64,000 nucleotides of DNA. Origin: Heracleum sosnowskyi. Its lineage: Eukaryota > Streptophyta > Magnoliopsida > Apiales > Apiaceae. How positions within the stretch are numbered: position 1 is the first letter of the stretch; the number at the start of each line of letters is the position of its first letter. The stretch lies in the NCBI GenBank assembly GCA_030848705.1, contig CM061238.1:60737133-60801132 (forward strand), in the 5' to 3' direction. Positions 1 through 12,094 of this stretch are shown piece after piece. Below the pieces are notes generated by a model. It searched no databases. It saw only the letters and a list, made by a program, of their open reading frames with translations, and was not told the DNA's origin. The translations under genes were made by a program, and so were the position numbers.

Positions 1-168
1 AGAAAATATCCACAAAATGGCCCGCTTCAATTTTTCCCCATTTTCCTTGTATAGCTCCCTTTAGAGGTAAACGTAATCGGGCGTCCCCTGGTATCTGCTC
101 CGATTCAGGCACGGACAGATTCAAATGAAGTTTTCTGCAATTCTATAAACCCATAGGGTCAAACTACG
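1..168 (+). repeat. Reference 168-bp monomer used for numbering
   Basis: This first copy defines the numbering. It holds T-rich and C-rich runs at 31-48, a segment around 68-87 that includes CGTAATCGGGCG and changes rarely in the copies I read, and a short dyad ACCC-ATA-GGGT at 149-159. It also carries A/T runs at 3-6, 14-17, 31-35 and 41-44. It belongs to class M1, which other copies define by AGCTTC at 118-123 and CTGCAA at 135-140, but this copy reads AGATTC, a private variant. The phase is arbitrary: the array has no natural start inside the window. Confidence 0.9.
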
Positions 169-2520
169 AGAAAATATCCACAAAATGGCCCGCTTCAATT
201 TTTCCCCATTTTCCTTGTATAGCTCCCTTTAGAGGTAAACGTAATCGGGCGTCCCCTGGTATCTGCTCCGATTCAGGCACGGACAGCTCCAAATGAAGTT
301 TTCTACAATTCTATAAACCCATAGGGTCAAACTACGAGAAAATATCCACAAAATGGCCTGCTTCAATTTTTCCCCATTTTCCTTGTATAGCTCCCTTTAT
401 AGGTAAACGTAATCGGGCGTCCCCTGGTATCTGCTCCGATTCAGGCACGGACAGCTCCAAATGAAGTTTTCTGCAATTCTATAAACCCATAGGGTCAAAC
501 TACGAGAAAATATCCACAAAATGGCCCGCTTCAATTTTCCCCCATTTTCCTTGTATAGCTCCCTTTAGAGGTAAACGTAATCGGGCGTCCCCTGGTATCT
601 GCTCCGATTCAGGCACGGACAGCTCCAAATGAAGTTTTCTGTAATTCTATAAACCCATAGGGTCAAACTACGAGAAAATATCCACAAAATGGCCCGCTTC
701 AATTTTCCCCCATTTTCCTTGTATAGCTCCCTTTAGAGGTAAACGTAATCGGGCGTCCCCTGATATCTGCTCCGATTCAGGCACGGACAGCTCCAAATGA
801 AGTTTTCTGTAATTCTATAAACCCATAGGGTCGAACTACGAGAAAATATCCACAAAATGGCCCGCTTCAATTTTTCCCCATTTTCCTTGTATAGCTCCCT
901 TTAGAGGTAAACGTAATCGGGCGTCCCCTGGTTTCTGCTCCGATTCAGGCACGGACAGCTCCAAATGAAGTTTTCTGTAATTCAATAAACCCATAGGGTC
1001 AAACTACGAGAAAATATCCACAAAATGGCCCGCTTCAATTTTTCCCCATTTTCCTTGTATAGCTCCCTTTATAGGTAAACGTAATCGGGCGTCCCCTGGT
1101 ATCTGCTCCGATTCAGGCACGGACAGCTCCAAATGAAGTTTTCTGCAATTCTATAAACCCATAGGGTCAAACTACGAGAAAATATCCACAAAATGGCCCG
1201 CTTCAATTTTCCCCCATTTTCCTTGTATAGCTCCCTTTAGAGGTAAACGTAATCGGGCGTCCCCTGGTATCTGCTCCGATTCAGGCACGGACAGCTGCAA
1301 ATGAAGTTTTCTGCAATTTTATAAACCCATAGGGTCAAACTACGAGAAAATATCCACAAAATGGTCCGCTTCAATTTTTCCCCATTTTCCTTGTATAGCT
1401 CCCTTTAGAGGTAAACGTAATCGGGCGTCCCCTGGTATCTGCTCCGATTCAGGCACGGACAGCTCCAAATGAAGTTTTCTGTAATTCTATAAACCCATAG
1501 GGTCAAACTACGAGAAAATATCCACAAAATGGCCCGCTTCAATTTTCCCCCATTTTCCTTGTATAGCTCCCTTTAGAGGTAAACGTAATCGGGCGTCCCC
1601 TGGTATCTGCTCCGATTCAGGCACGGACAGCTCCAAATGAAGTTTTCTGTAATTTTATAAACAAATAGGGTCAAACTACGAGAAAATATCCACAAAATGG
1701 CCCGCTTCAATTTTTCCCCATTTTCCTTGTATAGCTCCCTTTATAGGTAAACGTAATCGGGCGTCCCCTGGTATCTGCTCCGATTCAGGAACGGACAGCT
1801 CCAAATGAAGTTTTCTGCAATTCTATAAACCCATAGGGTCAAACTACGAGAAAATATCCACAAAATGGCCCGCTTCAATTTTCCCCCATTTTCCTTGTAT
1901 AGCTCCCTTTAGATGTAAACGTAATCGGGCGTCCCCTGGTATCTGCTCCGATTCAGGCACGGACAGCTCCAAATGAAGTTTTCTGTAATTCTATAAACCC
2001 ATAGGGTCAAACTACGAGAAAATATCCACAAAATGGCCCGCTTCAATTTTCCCCCATTTTCCTTGTATAGCTCCCTTTAGAGGTAAACGTAATCGGGCGT
2101 CCCCTGGTATCTGCTCCGATTCAGGCACGGACAGCTCCAAATGAAGTTTTCTGCAATTCTATAAACCCATAGGGTCAAACTACGAGAAAATATCCACAAA
2201 ATGGCCCGCTTCAATTTTCCCCCATTTTCTTTGTATAGCTCCCTTTAGAGGTAAACGTAATCGGGCGTCCCCTGGTATCTGCTCCGATTCAGGCACGGAC
2301 AGCTCCAAATGAAGTTTTCTGTAATTCTATAAACAAATAGGGTCAAACTACGAGAAAATATCCACAAAATGGCCCGCTTCAATTTTTCCCCATTTTCTTT
2401 GTATAGCTCCCTTTATAGGTAAACGTAATCGGGCGTCCCCTGGTATCTGCTCCGATTCAGGCACGGACAGCTGCAAATGAAGTTTTCTGCAATTCTATAA
2501 ACCCATAGGGTCAAACTACG
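1..2520 (+). repeat. Higher-order repeat, 15-mer, copy A (M1-M15)
   Basis: Fifteen monomers with distinct signatures run before the series restarts at 2521. M1 AGATTC here (AGCTTC elsewhere); M2 CTACAA; M3 GGCCTGC with TTATAGG; M4 C35 with CTGTAA; M5 CTGATATC with GGTCGAAC; M6 TTCAAT at 141-146; M7 TTATAGG with CTGCAA; M8 C35 with AGCTGC; M9 GGTCCGC; M10 TTTTAT and AAACAAAT; M11 TTATAGG with GGAACGG; M12 TAGATG; M13 C35 with CTGCAA; M14 AAACAAAT with C35; M15 TTCTTTG with TTATAGG and AGCTGC. The restart with M1 then M2 at 2521 and 2689 sets the 2520-bp unit. Private changes here include GGTTTCTG in M6 and TTTTAT in M8. Confidence 0.93.
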
Positions 2521-4032
2521 AGAAAATATCCACAAAATGGCCCGCTTCAATTTTTCCCCATTTTCCTTGTATAGCTCCCTTTAGAGGTAAACGTAATCGG
2601 GCGTCCCCTGGTATCTGCTCCGATTCAGGCACGGACAGCTTCAAATGAAGTTTTCTGCAATTCTATAAACCCATAGGGTCAAACTACGAGAAAATATCCA
2701 CAAAATGGCCCGCTTCAATTTTTCCCCATTTTCCTTGTATAGCTCCCTTTAGAGGTAAACGTAATCGGGCGTCCCCTGGTATCTGCTCCGATTCAGGCAC
2801 GGACAGCTCCAAATGAAGTTTTCTACAATTCTATAAACCCATAGGGTCAAACTACGAGAAAATATCCACAAAATGGCCTGCTTCAATTTTTCCCCATTTT
2901 CCTTGTATAGCTCCCTTTATAGGTAAACGTAATCGGGCGTCCCCTGGTATCTGCTCCGATTCAGGCACGGACAGCTCCAAATGAAGTTTTCTGCAATTCT
3001 ATAAACCCATAGGGTCAAACTACGAGAAAATATCCACAAAATGGCCCGCTTCAATTTTCCCCCATTTTCCTTGTATAGCTCCCTTTAGAGGTAAACGTAA
3101 TCGGGCGTCCCCTGGTATCTGCTCCGATTCAGGCACGGACAGCTCCAAATGAAGTTTTCTGTAATTCTATAAACCCATAGGGTCAAACTACGAGAAAATA
3201 TCCACAAAATGGCCCGCTTCAATTTTCCCCCATTTTCCTTGTATAGCTCCCTTTAGAGGTAAACGTAATCGGGCGTCCCCTGATATCTGCTCCGATTCAG
3301 GCACGGACAGCTCCAAATGAAGTTTTCTGTAATTCTATAAACCCATAGGGTCGAACTACGAGAAAATATCCACAAAATGGCCCGCTTCAATTTTTCCCCA
3401 TTTTCCTTGTATAGCTCCCTTTAGAGGTAAACGTAATCGGGCGTCCCCTGGTATCTGCTCCGATTCAGGCACGGACAGCTCCAAATGAAGTTTTCTGTAA
3501 TTCAATAAACCCATAGGGTCAAACTACGAGAAAATATCCACAAAATGGCCCGCTTCAATTTTTCCCCATTTTCCTTGTATAGCTCCCTTTATAGGTAAAC
3601 GTAATCGGGCGTCCCCTGGTATCTGCTCCGATTCAGGCACGGACAACTCCAAATGAAGTTTTCTGCAATTCTATAAACCCATAGGGTCAAACTACGAGAA
3701 AATATCCACAAAATGGCCCGCTTCAATTTTCCCCCATTTTCCTTGTATAGCTCCCTTTAGAGGTAAACGTAATCGGGCGTCCCCTGGTATCTGCTCCGAT
3801 TCAGGCACGGACAGCTGCAAATGAAGTTTTCTGCAATTCTATAAACCCATAGGGTCAAACTACGAGAAAATATCCACAAAATGGTCCGCTTCAATTTTTC
3901 CCCATTTTCCTTGTATAGCTCCCTTTAGAGGTAAACGTAATCGGGCGTCCCCTGGTATCTGCTCCGATTCAGGCACGGACAGCTTCAAATGAAGTTTTCT
4001 GCAATTCTATAAACCCATAGGGTCAAACTACG
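2521..4032 (+). repeat. Partial 15-mer copy B (M1-M9, last monomer hybrid)
   Basis: Monomers at 2521, 2689, 2857, 3025, 3193, 3361, 3529, 3697 and 3865 follow the M1-M9 order of copy A. The ninth starts as M9 (GGTCCGC) but ends as M1 (AGCTTC, CTGCAA), so the join to the next block lies inside it, upstream of position 121. M10-M15 are absent here. The monomer at 3529 carries GACAACTCC in place of GACAGCTCC. Confidence 0.85.
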
Positions 4033-4368
4033 AGAAAATATCCACAAAATGGCCCGCTTCAATTTTTCCCCATTTTCCTTGTATAGCTCCCTTTATAGGT
4101 AAACGTAATCGGGCGTCCCCTGGTATCTGCTCCGATTCAGGCACGGACAGCTCCAAATGAAGTTTTCTGCAATTCTATAAACCCATAGGGTCAAACTACG
4201 AGAAAATATCCACAAAATGGCCCGCTTCAATTTTCCCCCATTTTCCTTGTATAGCTCCCTTTAGAGGTAAACGTAATCGGGCGTCCCCTGGTATCTGCTC
4301 CGATTCAGGCACGGACAGCTGCAAATGAAGTTTTCTGCAATTCTATAAACCCATAGGGTCAAACTACG
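4033..4368 (+). repeat. Extra M7-M8 pair before the 1175-bp duplication
   Basis: The monomers at 4033 (TTATAGG, CTGCAA) and 4201 (C35, AGCTGC) repeat the M7-M8 pair seen at 3529 and 3697. They are followed at 4369 by a normal M9, so M7-M8-M9 occurs twice in a row. This is the local signature of a three-monomer duplication. Confidence 0.75.
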
Positions 4369-6718
4369 AGAAAATATCCACAAAATGGTCCGCTTCAATT
4401 TTTCCCCATTTTCCTTGTATAGCTCCCTTTAGAGGTAAACGTAATCGGGCGTCCCCTGGTATCTGCTCCGATTCAGGCACGGACAGCTCCAAATGAAGTT
4501 TTCTGTAATTCTATAAACCCATAGGGTCAAACTACGAGAAAATATCCACAAAATGGCCCGCTTCAATTTTCCCCCATTTTCTTGTATAGCTCCCTTTAGA
4601 GGTAAACGTAATCGGGCGTCCCCTGGTATCTGCTCCGATTCAGGCACGGACAGCTCCAAATGAAGTTTTCTGTAATTCTATAAACCCATAGGGTCAAACT
4701 ACGAGAAAATATCCACAAAATGGCCCGCTTCAATTTTTCCCCATTTTCCTTGTATAGCTCCCTTTAGAGGTAAACGTAATCGGGCGTCCCCTGGTATCTG
4801 CTCCGATTCAGGCACGGACAGCTTCAAATGAAGTTTTCTGCAATTCTATAAACCCATAGGGTCAAACTACGAGAAAATATCCACAAAATGGCCCGCTTCA
4901 ATTTTTCCCCATTTTCCTTGTATAGCTCCCTTTAGAGGTAAACGTAATCGGGCGTCCCCTGGTATCTGCTCCGATTCAGACACGGACAGCTCCAAATGAA
5001 GTTTTCTGTAATTCTATAAACCCATAGGGTCAAACTACGAGAAAATATCCACAAAATGGCCCGCTTCAATTTTCCCCCATTTTCCTTGTATAGCTCCATT
5101 TAGAGGTAAACGTAATCGGGCGTCCCCTGGTATCTGCTCCGATTCAGGCACGGACTGCTCCAAATGAAGTTTTCTGTAATTTTATAAACAAATAGGGTCA
5201 AACTACGAGAAAATATCCACAAAATGGCCCGCTTCAATTTTTCCCCATTTTCCTTGTATAGCTCCCTTTATAGGTAAACGTAATCGGGCGTCCCCTGGTA
5301 TCTGCTCCGATTCAGGAACGGACAACTCCAAATGAAGTTTTCTGCAATTCTATAAACCCATAGGGTCAAACTACGAGAAAATATCCACAAAATGGCCCGC
5401 TTCAATTTTCCCCCATTTTCCTTGTATAGCTCCCTTTAGAGGTAAACGTAATCGGGCGTCCCCTGGTATCTGCTCCGATTCAGGCACGGACAGCTGCAAA
5501 TGAAGTTTTCTGCAATTCTATAAACCCATAGGGTCAAACTACGAGAAAATATCCACAAAATGGTCCGCTTCAATTTTTCCCCATTTTCCTTGTATAGCTC
5601 CCTTTAGAGGTAAACGTAATCGGGCGTCCCCTGGTATCTGCTCCGATTCAGGCACGGACAGCTCCAAATGAAGTTTTCTGTAATTCTATAAACCCATAGG
5701 GTCAAACTACGAGAAAATATCCACAAAATGGCCCGCTTCAATTTTCCCCCATTTTCTTGTATAGCTCCCTTTAGAGGTAAACGTAATCGGGCGTCCCCTG
5801 GTATCTGCTCCGATTCAGGCACGGACAGCTCCAAATGAAGTTTTCTGTAATTCTATAAACCCATAGGGTCAAACTACGAGAAAATATCCACAAAATGGCC
5901 CGCTTCAATTTTTCCCCATTTTCCTTGTATAGCTCCCTTTAGAGGTAAACGTAATCGGGCGTCCCCTGGTATCTGCTCCGATTCAGGCACGGACAGCTTC
6001 AAATGAAGTTTTCTGCAATTCTATAAACCCATAGGGTCAAACTACGAGAAAATATCCACAAAATGGCCCGCTTCAATTTTTCCCCATTTTCCTTGTATAG
6101 CTCCCTTTAGAGGTAAACGTAATCGGGCGTCCCCTGGTATCTGCTCCGATTCAGACACGGACAGCTCCAAATGAAGTTTTCTGTAATTCTATAAACCCAT
6201 AGGGTCAAACTACGAGAAAATATCCACAAAATGGCCCGCTTCAATTTTCCCCCATTTTCCTTGTATAGCTCCATTTAGAGGTAAACGTAATCGGGCGTCC
6301 CCTGGTATCTGCTCCGATTCAGGCACGGACTGCTCCAAATGAAGTTTTCTGTAATTTTATAAACAAATAGGGTCAAACTACGAGAAAATATCCACAAAAT
6401 GGCCCGCTTCAATTTTTCCCCATTTTCCTTGTATAGCTCCCTTTATAGGTAAACGTAATCGGGCGTCCCCTGGTATCTGCTCCGATTCAGGAACGGACAA
6501 CTCCAAATGAAGTTTTCTGCAATTCTATAAACCCATAGGGTCAAACTACGAGAAAATATCCACAAAATGGCCCGCTTCAATTTTCCCCCATTTTCCTTGT
6601 ATAGCTCCCTTTAGAGGTAAACGTAATCGGGCGTCCCCTGGTATCTGCTCCGATTCAGGCACGGACAGCTGCAAATGAAGTTTTCTGCAATTCTATAAAC
6701 CCATAGGGTCAAACTACG
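4369..6718 (+). repeat. Tandem duplication, 2 x 1175 bp (7-mer with 1-bp deletion)
   Basis: Units 4369-5543 and 5544-6718 carry the same ordered signatures: GGTCCGC; a 167-bp monomer with TTTTCTTG in place of TTTTCCTTG; AGCTTC; TCAGACACGG; the CCATTTAG + GACTGCTCC + AAACAAAT monomer; GGAACGGACAACTCC; and an AGCTGC monomer. The offset is 7 x 168 - 1, so the 1-bp deletion predates the duplication. Similarity extends one monomer to the left (4201 matches 5376). Confidence 0.93.
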
Positions 6719-9700
6719 AGAAAATATCCACAAAATGGTCCGCTTCAATTTTTCCCCATTTTCCTTGTATAGCTCCCTTTAGAGGTAAACGTAATCGGGC
6801 GTCCCCTGGTATCTGCTCCGATTCAGGCACGGACAGCTCCAAATGAAGTTTTCTGTAATTCTATAAACCCATAGGGTCAAACTACGAGAAAATATCCACA
6901 AAATGGCCCGCTTCAATTTTCCCCCATTTTCCTTGTATAGCTCCCTTTAGAGGTAAACGTAATCGGGCGTCCCCTGGTATCTGCTCCGATTCAGGCACGG
7001 ACAGCTCCAAATGAAGTTTTCTGTAATTTTATAAACAAATAGGGTCAAACTACGAGAAAATATCCACAAAATGGCCCGCTTCAATTTTTCCCCATTTTCC
7101 TTGTATAGCTCCCTTTATAGGTAAACGTAATCGGGCGTCCCCTGGTATCTGCTCCGATTCAGGAACGGACAGCTCCAAATGAAGTTTTCTGCAATTCTAT
7201 AAACCCATAGGGTCAAACTACGAGAAAATATCCACAAAATGGCCCGCTTCAATTTTCCCCCATTTTCCTTGTATAGCTCCCTTTAGATGTAAACGTAATC
7301 GGGCGTCCCCTGGTATCTGCTCCGATTCAGGCACGGACAGCTCCAAATGAAGTTTTCTGTAATTCTATAAACCCATAGGGTCAAACTACGAGAAAATATC
7401 CACAAAATGGCCCGCTTCAATTTTCCCCCATTTTCCTTGTATAGCTCCCTTTAGAGGTAAACGTAATCGGGCGTCCCCTGGTATCTGCTCCGATTCAGGC
7501 ACGGACAGCTCCAAATGAAGTTTTCTGCAATTCTATAAACCCATAGGGTCAAACTACGAGAAAATATCCACAAAATGGCCCGCTTCAATTTTCCCCCATT
7601 TTCCTTGTATAGCTCCCTTTAGATGTAAACGTAATCGGGCGTCCCCTGGTATCTGCTCCGATTCAGGCACGGACAGCTCCAAATGAAGTTTTCTGTAATT
7701 CTATAAACAAATAGGGTCAAACTACGAGAAAATATCCACAAAATGGCCCGCTTCAATTTTTCCCCATTTTCTTTGTATAGCTCCCTTTATAGGTAAACGT
7801 AATCGGGCGTCCCCTGGTATCTGCTCCGATTCAGGCACGGACAGCTGCAAATGAAGTTTTCTGCAATTCTATAAACCCATAGGGTCAAACTACGAGAAAA
7901 TATCCACAAAATGGCCCGCTTCAATTTTTCCCTATTTTCCTTGTATAGCTCCCTTTAGAGGTAAACGTAATCGGGCGTCCCCTGGTATCTGCTCCGATTC
8001 AGGCACGAACAGCTTCAAATGAAGTTTTCTGCAATTCTATAAACCCATAGGGTCAAACTACGAGAAAATATCCACAAAATGGCCCGCTTCAATTTTTCCC
8101 CATTTTCCTTGTATAGCTCCCTTTAGAGGTAAACGTAATCGGGCGTCCCCTGGTATCTGCTCCGATTCAGGCACGGACAGCTCCAAATGAAGTTTTCTAC
8201 AATTCTATAAACCCATAGGGTCAAACTACGAGAAAATATCCACAAAATGGCCTGCTTCAATTTTTCCCCATTTTCCTTGTATAGCTCCCTTTATAGGTAA
8301 ACGTAATCGGGCGTCCCCTGGTATCTGCTCCGATTCAGGCACGGACAGCTCCAAATGAAGTTTTCTGCAATTCTATAAACCCATAGGGTCAAACTACGAG
8401 AAAATATCCACAAAATGGCCCGCTTCAATTTTCCCCCATTTTCCTTGTATAGCTCCCTTTAGAGGTAAACGTAATCGGGCGTCCCCTGGTATCTGCTCCG
8501 ATTCAGGCACGGACAGCTCCAAATGAAGTTTTCTGTAATTCTATAAACCCATAGGGTCAAACTACGAGAAAATATCCACAAAATGGCCCGCTTCAATTTT
8601 CCCCCATTTTCCTTGTATAGCTCCCTTTAGAGGTAAACGTAATCGGGCGTCCCCTGATATCTGCTCCGATTCAGGCACGGACAGCTCCAAATGAAGTTTT
8701 CTGTAATTCTATAAACCCATAGGGTCGAACTACGAGAAAATATCCACAAAATGGCCCGCTTCAATTTTTCCCCATTTTCCTTGTATAGCTCCCTTTAGAG
8801 GTAAACGTAATCGGGCGTCCCCTGGTATCTGCTCCGATTCAGGCACGGACAGCTCCAAATGAAGTTTTCTGTAATTCAATAAACCCATAGGGTCAAACTA
8901 CGAGAAAATATCCACAAAATGGCCCGCTTCAATTTTTCCCCATTTTCCTTGTATAGCTCCCTTTATAGGTAAACGTAATCGGGCGTCCCCTGGTATCTGC
9001 TCCGATTCAGGCACGGACAGCTCCAAATGAAGTTTTCTGCAATTCTATAAACCCATAGGGTCAAACTACGAGAAAATATCCACAAAATGGCCCGCTTCAA
9101 TTTTCCCCCATTTTCCTTGTATAGCTCCCTTTAGAGGTAAACGTAATCGGGCGTCCCCTGGTATCTGCTCCGATTCAGGCACGGACAGCTGCAAATGAAG
9201 TTTTCTGCAATTCTATAAACCCATAGGGTCAAACTACGAGAAAATATCCACAAAATGGTCCGCTTCAATTTTTCCCCATTTTCCTTGTATAGCTCCCTTT
9301 AGAGGTAAACGTAATCGGGCGTCCCCTGGTATCTGCTCCGATTCAGGCACGGACAGCTTCAAATGAAGTTTTCTGCAATTCTATAAACCCATAGGGTCAA
9401 ACTACGAGAAAATATCCACAAAATGGCCCGCTTCAATTTTTCCCCATTTTCCTTGTATAGCTCCCTTTATAGGTAAACGTAATCGGGCGTCCCCTGGTAT
9501 CTGCTCCGATTCAGGCACGGACAGCTCCAAATGAAGTTTTCTGCAATTCCATAAACCCATAGGGTCAAACTACGAGAAAATATCCACAAAACGGCCCGCT
9601 TCAATTTTCCCCCATTTTCCTTGTATAGCTCCCTTTAGAGGTAAACGTAATCGGGCGTCCCCTGGTATCTGCTCCGATTCAGGCACGGACAGCTGCAAAT

Positions 9701-12094
9701 GAAGTTTTCTGCAATTCTATAAACCCATAGGGTCAAACTACGAGAAAATATCCACAAAATGGTCCGCTTCAATTTTTCCCCATTTTCCTTGTATAGCTCC
9801 CTTTAGAGGTAAACGTAATCGGGCGTCCCCTGGTATCTGCTCCGATTCAGGCACGGACAGCTCCAAATGAAGTTTTCTGTAATTCTATAAACCCATAGGG
9901 TCAAACTACGAGAAAATATCCACAAAATGGCCCGCTTCAATTTTCCCCCATTTTCCTTGTATAGCTCCCTTTAGAGGTAAACGTAATCGGGCGTCCCCTG
10001 GTATCTGCTCCGATTCAGGCACGGACAGCTCCAAATGAAGTTTTCTGTAATTCTATAAACCCATAGGGTCAAACTACGAGAAAATATCCACAAAATGGCC
10101 CGCTTCAATTTTTCCCCATTTTCCTTGTATAGCTCCCTTTAGAGGTAAACGTAATCGGGCGTCCCCTGGTATCTGCTCCGATTCAGGCACGGACAGCTTC
10201 AAATGAAGTTTTCTGCAATTCTATAAACCCATAGGGTCAAACTACGAGAAAATATCCACAAAATGGCCCGCTTCAATTTTTCCCCATTTTCCTTGTATAG
10301 CTCCCTTTAGAGGTAAACGTAATCGGGCGTCCCCTGGTATCTGCTCCGATTCAGGCACGGACAGCTCCAAATGAAGTTTTCTGTAATTCTATAAACCCAT
10401 AGGGTCAAACTACGAGAAAATATCCACAAAATGGCCCGCTTCAATTTTCCCCCATTTTCCTTGTATAGCTCCATTTAGAGGTAAACGTAATCGGGCGTCC
10501 CCTGGTATCTGCTCCGATTCAGGCACGGACTGCTCCAAATGAAGTTTTCTGTAATTTTATAAACAAATAGGGTCAAACTACGAGAAAATATCCACAAAAT
10601 GGCCCGCTTCAATTTTTCCCCATTTTCCTTGTATAGCTCCCTTTATAGGTAAACGTAATCGGGCGTCCCCTGGTATCTGCTCCGATTCAGGAACGGACAG
10701 CTCCAAATGAAGTTTTCTGCAATTCTATAAACCCATAGGGTCAAACTACGAGAAAATATCCACAAAATGGCCCGCTTCAATTTTCCCCCATTTTCCTTGT
10801 ATAGCTCCCTTTAGATGTAAACGTAATCGGGCGTCCCCTGGTATCTGCTCCGATTCAGGCACGGACAGCTCCAAATGAAGTTTTCTGTAATTCTATAAAC
10901 CCATAGGGTCAAACTACGAGAAAATATCCACAAAATGGCCCGCTTCAATTTTCCCCCATTTTCCTTGTATAGCTCCCTTTAGAGGTAAACGTAATCGGGC
11001 GTCCCCTGGTATATGCTCCGATTCAGGCACGGACAGCTCCAAATGAAGTTTTCTGTAATTCTATAAACCCATAGGGTCAAACTACGAGAAAATATCCACA
11101 AAATGGCCCGCTTCAATTTTCCCCCATTTTCCTTGTATAGCTCCCTTTAGAGGTAAACGTAATCGGGCGTCCCCTGGTATCTGCTCCGATTCAGGCACGG
11201 ACAGCTGCAAATGAAGTTTTCTGCAATTCTATAAACCCATAGGGTCAAACTACGAGAAAATATCCACAAAATGGCCCGCTTCAATTTTTCCCCATTTTCC
11301 TTGTATAGCTCCCTTTAGAGGTAAACGTAATCGGGCGTCCCCTGGTATCTGCTCCGATTCAGGCACGGACAGCTTCAAATGAAGTTTTCTGCAATTCTAT
11401 AAACCCATAGGGTCAAACTACGAGAAAATATCCACAAAATGGCCCGCTTCAATTTTTCCCCATTTTCCTTGTATAGCTCCCTTTAGAGGTAAACGTAATC
11501 GGGCGTCCCCTGGTATCTGCTCCGATTCAGGCACGGACAGCTCCAAATGAAGTTTTCTACAATTCTATAAACCCATAGGGTCAAACTACGAGAAAATATC
11601 CACAAAATGGCCTACTTCAATTTTTCCCCATTTTCCTTGTATAGCTCCCTTTATAGGTAAACGTAATCGGGCGTCCCATGGTATCTGCTCCGATTCAGGC
11701 ACGGACAGCTCCAAATGAAGTTTTCTGCAATTCTATAAACCCATAGGGTCAAACTACGAGAAAATATCCACAAAATGGCCCGCTTCAATTTTCCCCCATT
11801 TTCCTTGTATAGCTCCCTTTAGAGGTAAACGTAATCGGGCGTCCCCTGGTATCTGCTCCGATTCAGGCACGGACAGCTGCAAATGAAGTTTTCTGCAATT
11901 CTATAAACCCATAGGGTCAAACTACGAGAAAATATCCACAAAATGGTCCGCTTCAATTTTTCCCCATTTTCCTTGTATAGCTCCCTTTAGAGGTAAACGT
12001 AATCGGGCGTCCCCTGGTATCTGCTCCGATTCAGGCACGGACAGCTTCAAATGAAGTTTTCTGCAATTCTATAAACCCATAGGGTCAAACTACG
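5376..12094 (+). repeat. Left copy of a 9238-bp-offset segmental duplication
   Basis: This block of 40 monomers matches 14614-21332 at a constant offset of 9238 bp (55 x 168 - 2). Paired private marks: TCAGACACGG at 6151/15389, GCACGAAC at 8003/17241, AATTCCATAAAC at 9545/18783, ATATGCTCCG at 11011/20249 and GCGTCCCATG at 11671/20909. The match fails in the flanking monomers (5208 against 14446; 12095 against 21333). I saw only about four substitutions between copies, such as CCCTATTTT near 7930, T/C at position 35 of the monomer at 5879, and ATTTGC near 17730. Confidence 0.9.
6887..9406 (+). repeat. 15-mer HOR copy, rotated (M10-M15 then M1-M9)
   Basis: M10 (6887), M11 (7055), M12 (7223), M13 (7391), M14 (7559), M15 (7727) and M1-M9 (7895-9406) follow in order, giving one full 2520-bp unit. 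M14 carries TAGATG, normally an M12 mark. M1 carries GCACGAAC and CCCTATTTT. M9 again ends as M1 (AGCTTC). Confidence 0.88.

Noticed and set aside
66..82. CENP-B box-like match around GTAATCGGGC
   Set aside because: It fits 6 of the 9 essential positions (A and CGGG plus one T) and lacks the TTCG half. About three matches this good are expected by chance on both strands of a 168-bp monomer, so it is not evidence of CENP-B binding.
1..168. Sequence-directed DNA curvature from phased A-tracts
   Set aside because: A/T runs at 3-6 and 14-17 are about 11 bp apart, and those at 31-35 and 41-44 about 10 bp apart, but the two pairs are not in phase with each other. The case is too weak to report without a curvature calculation.
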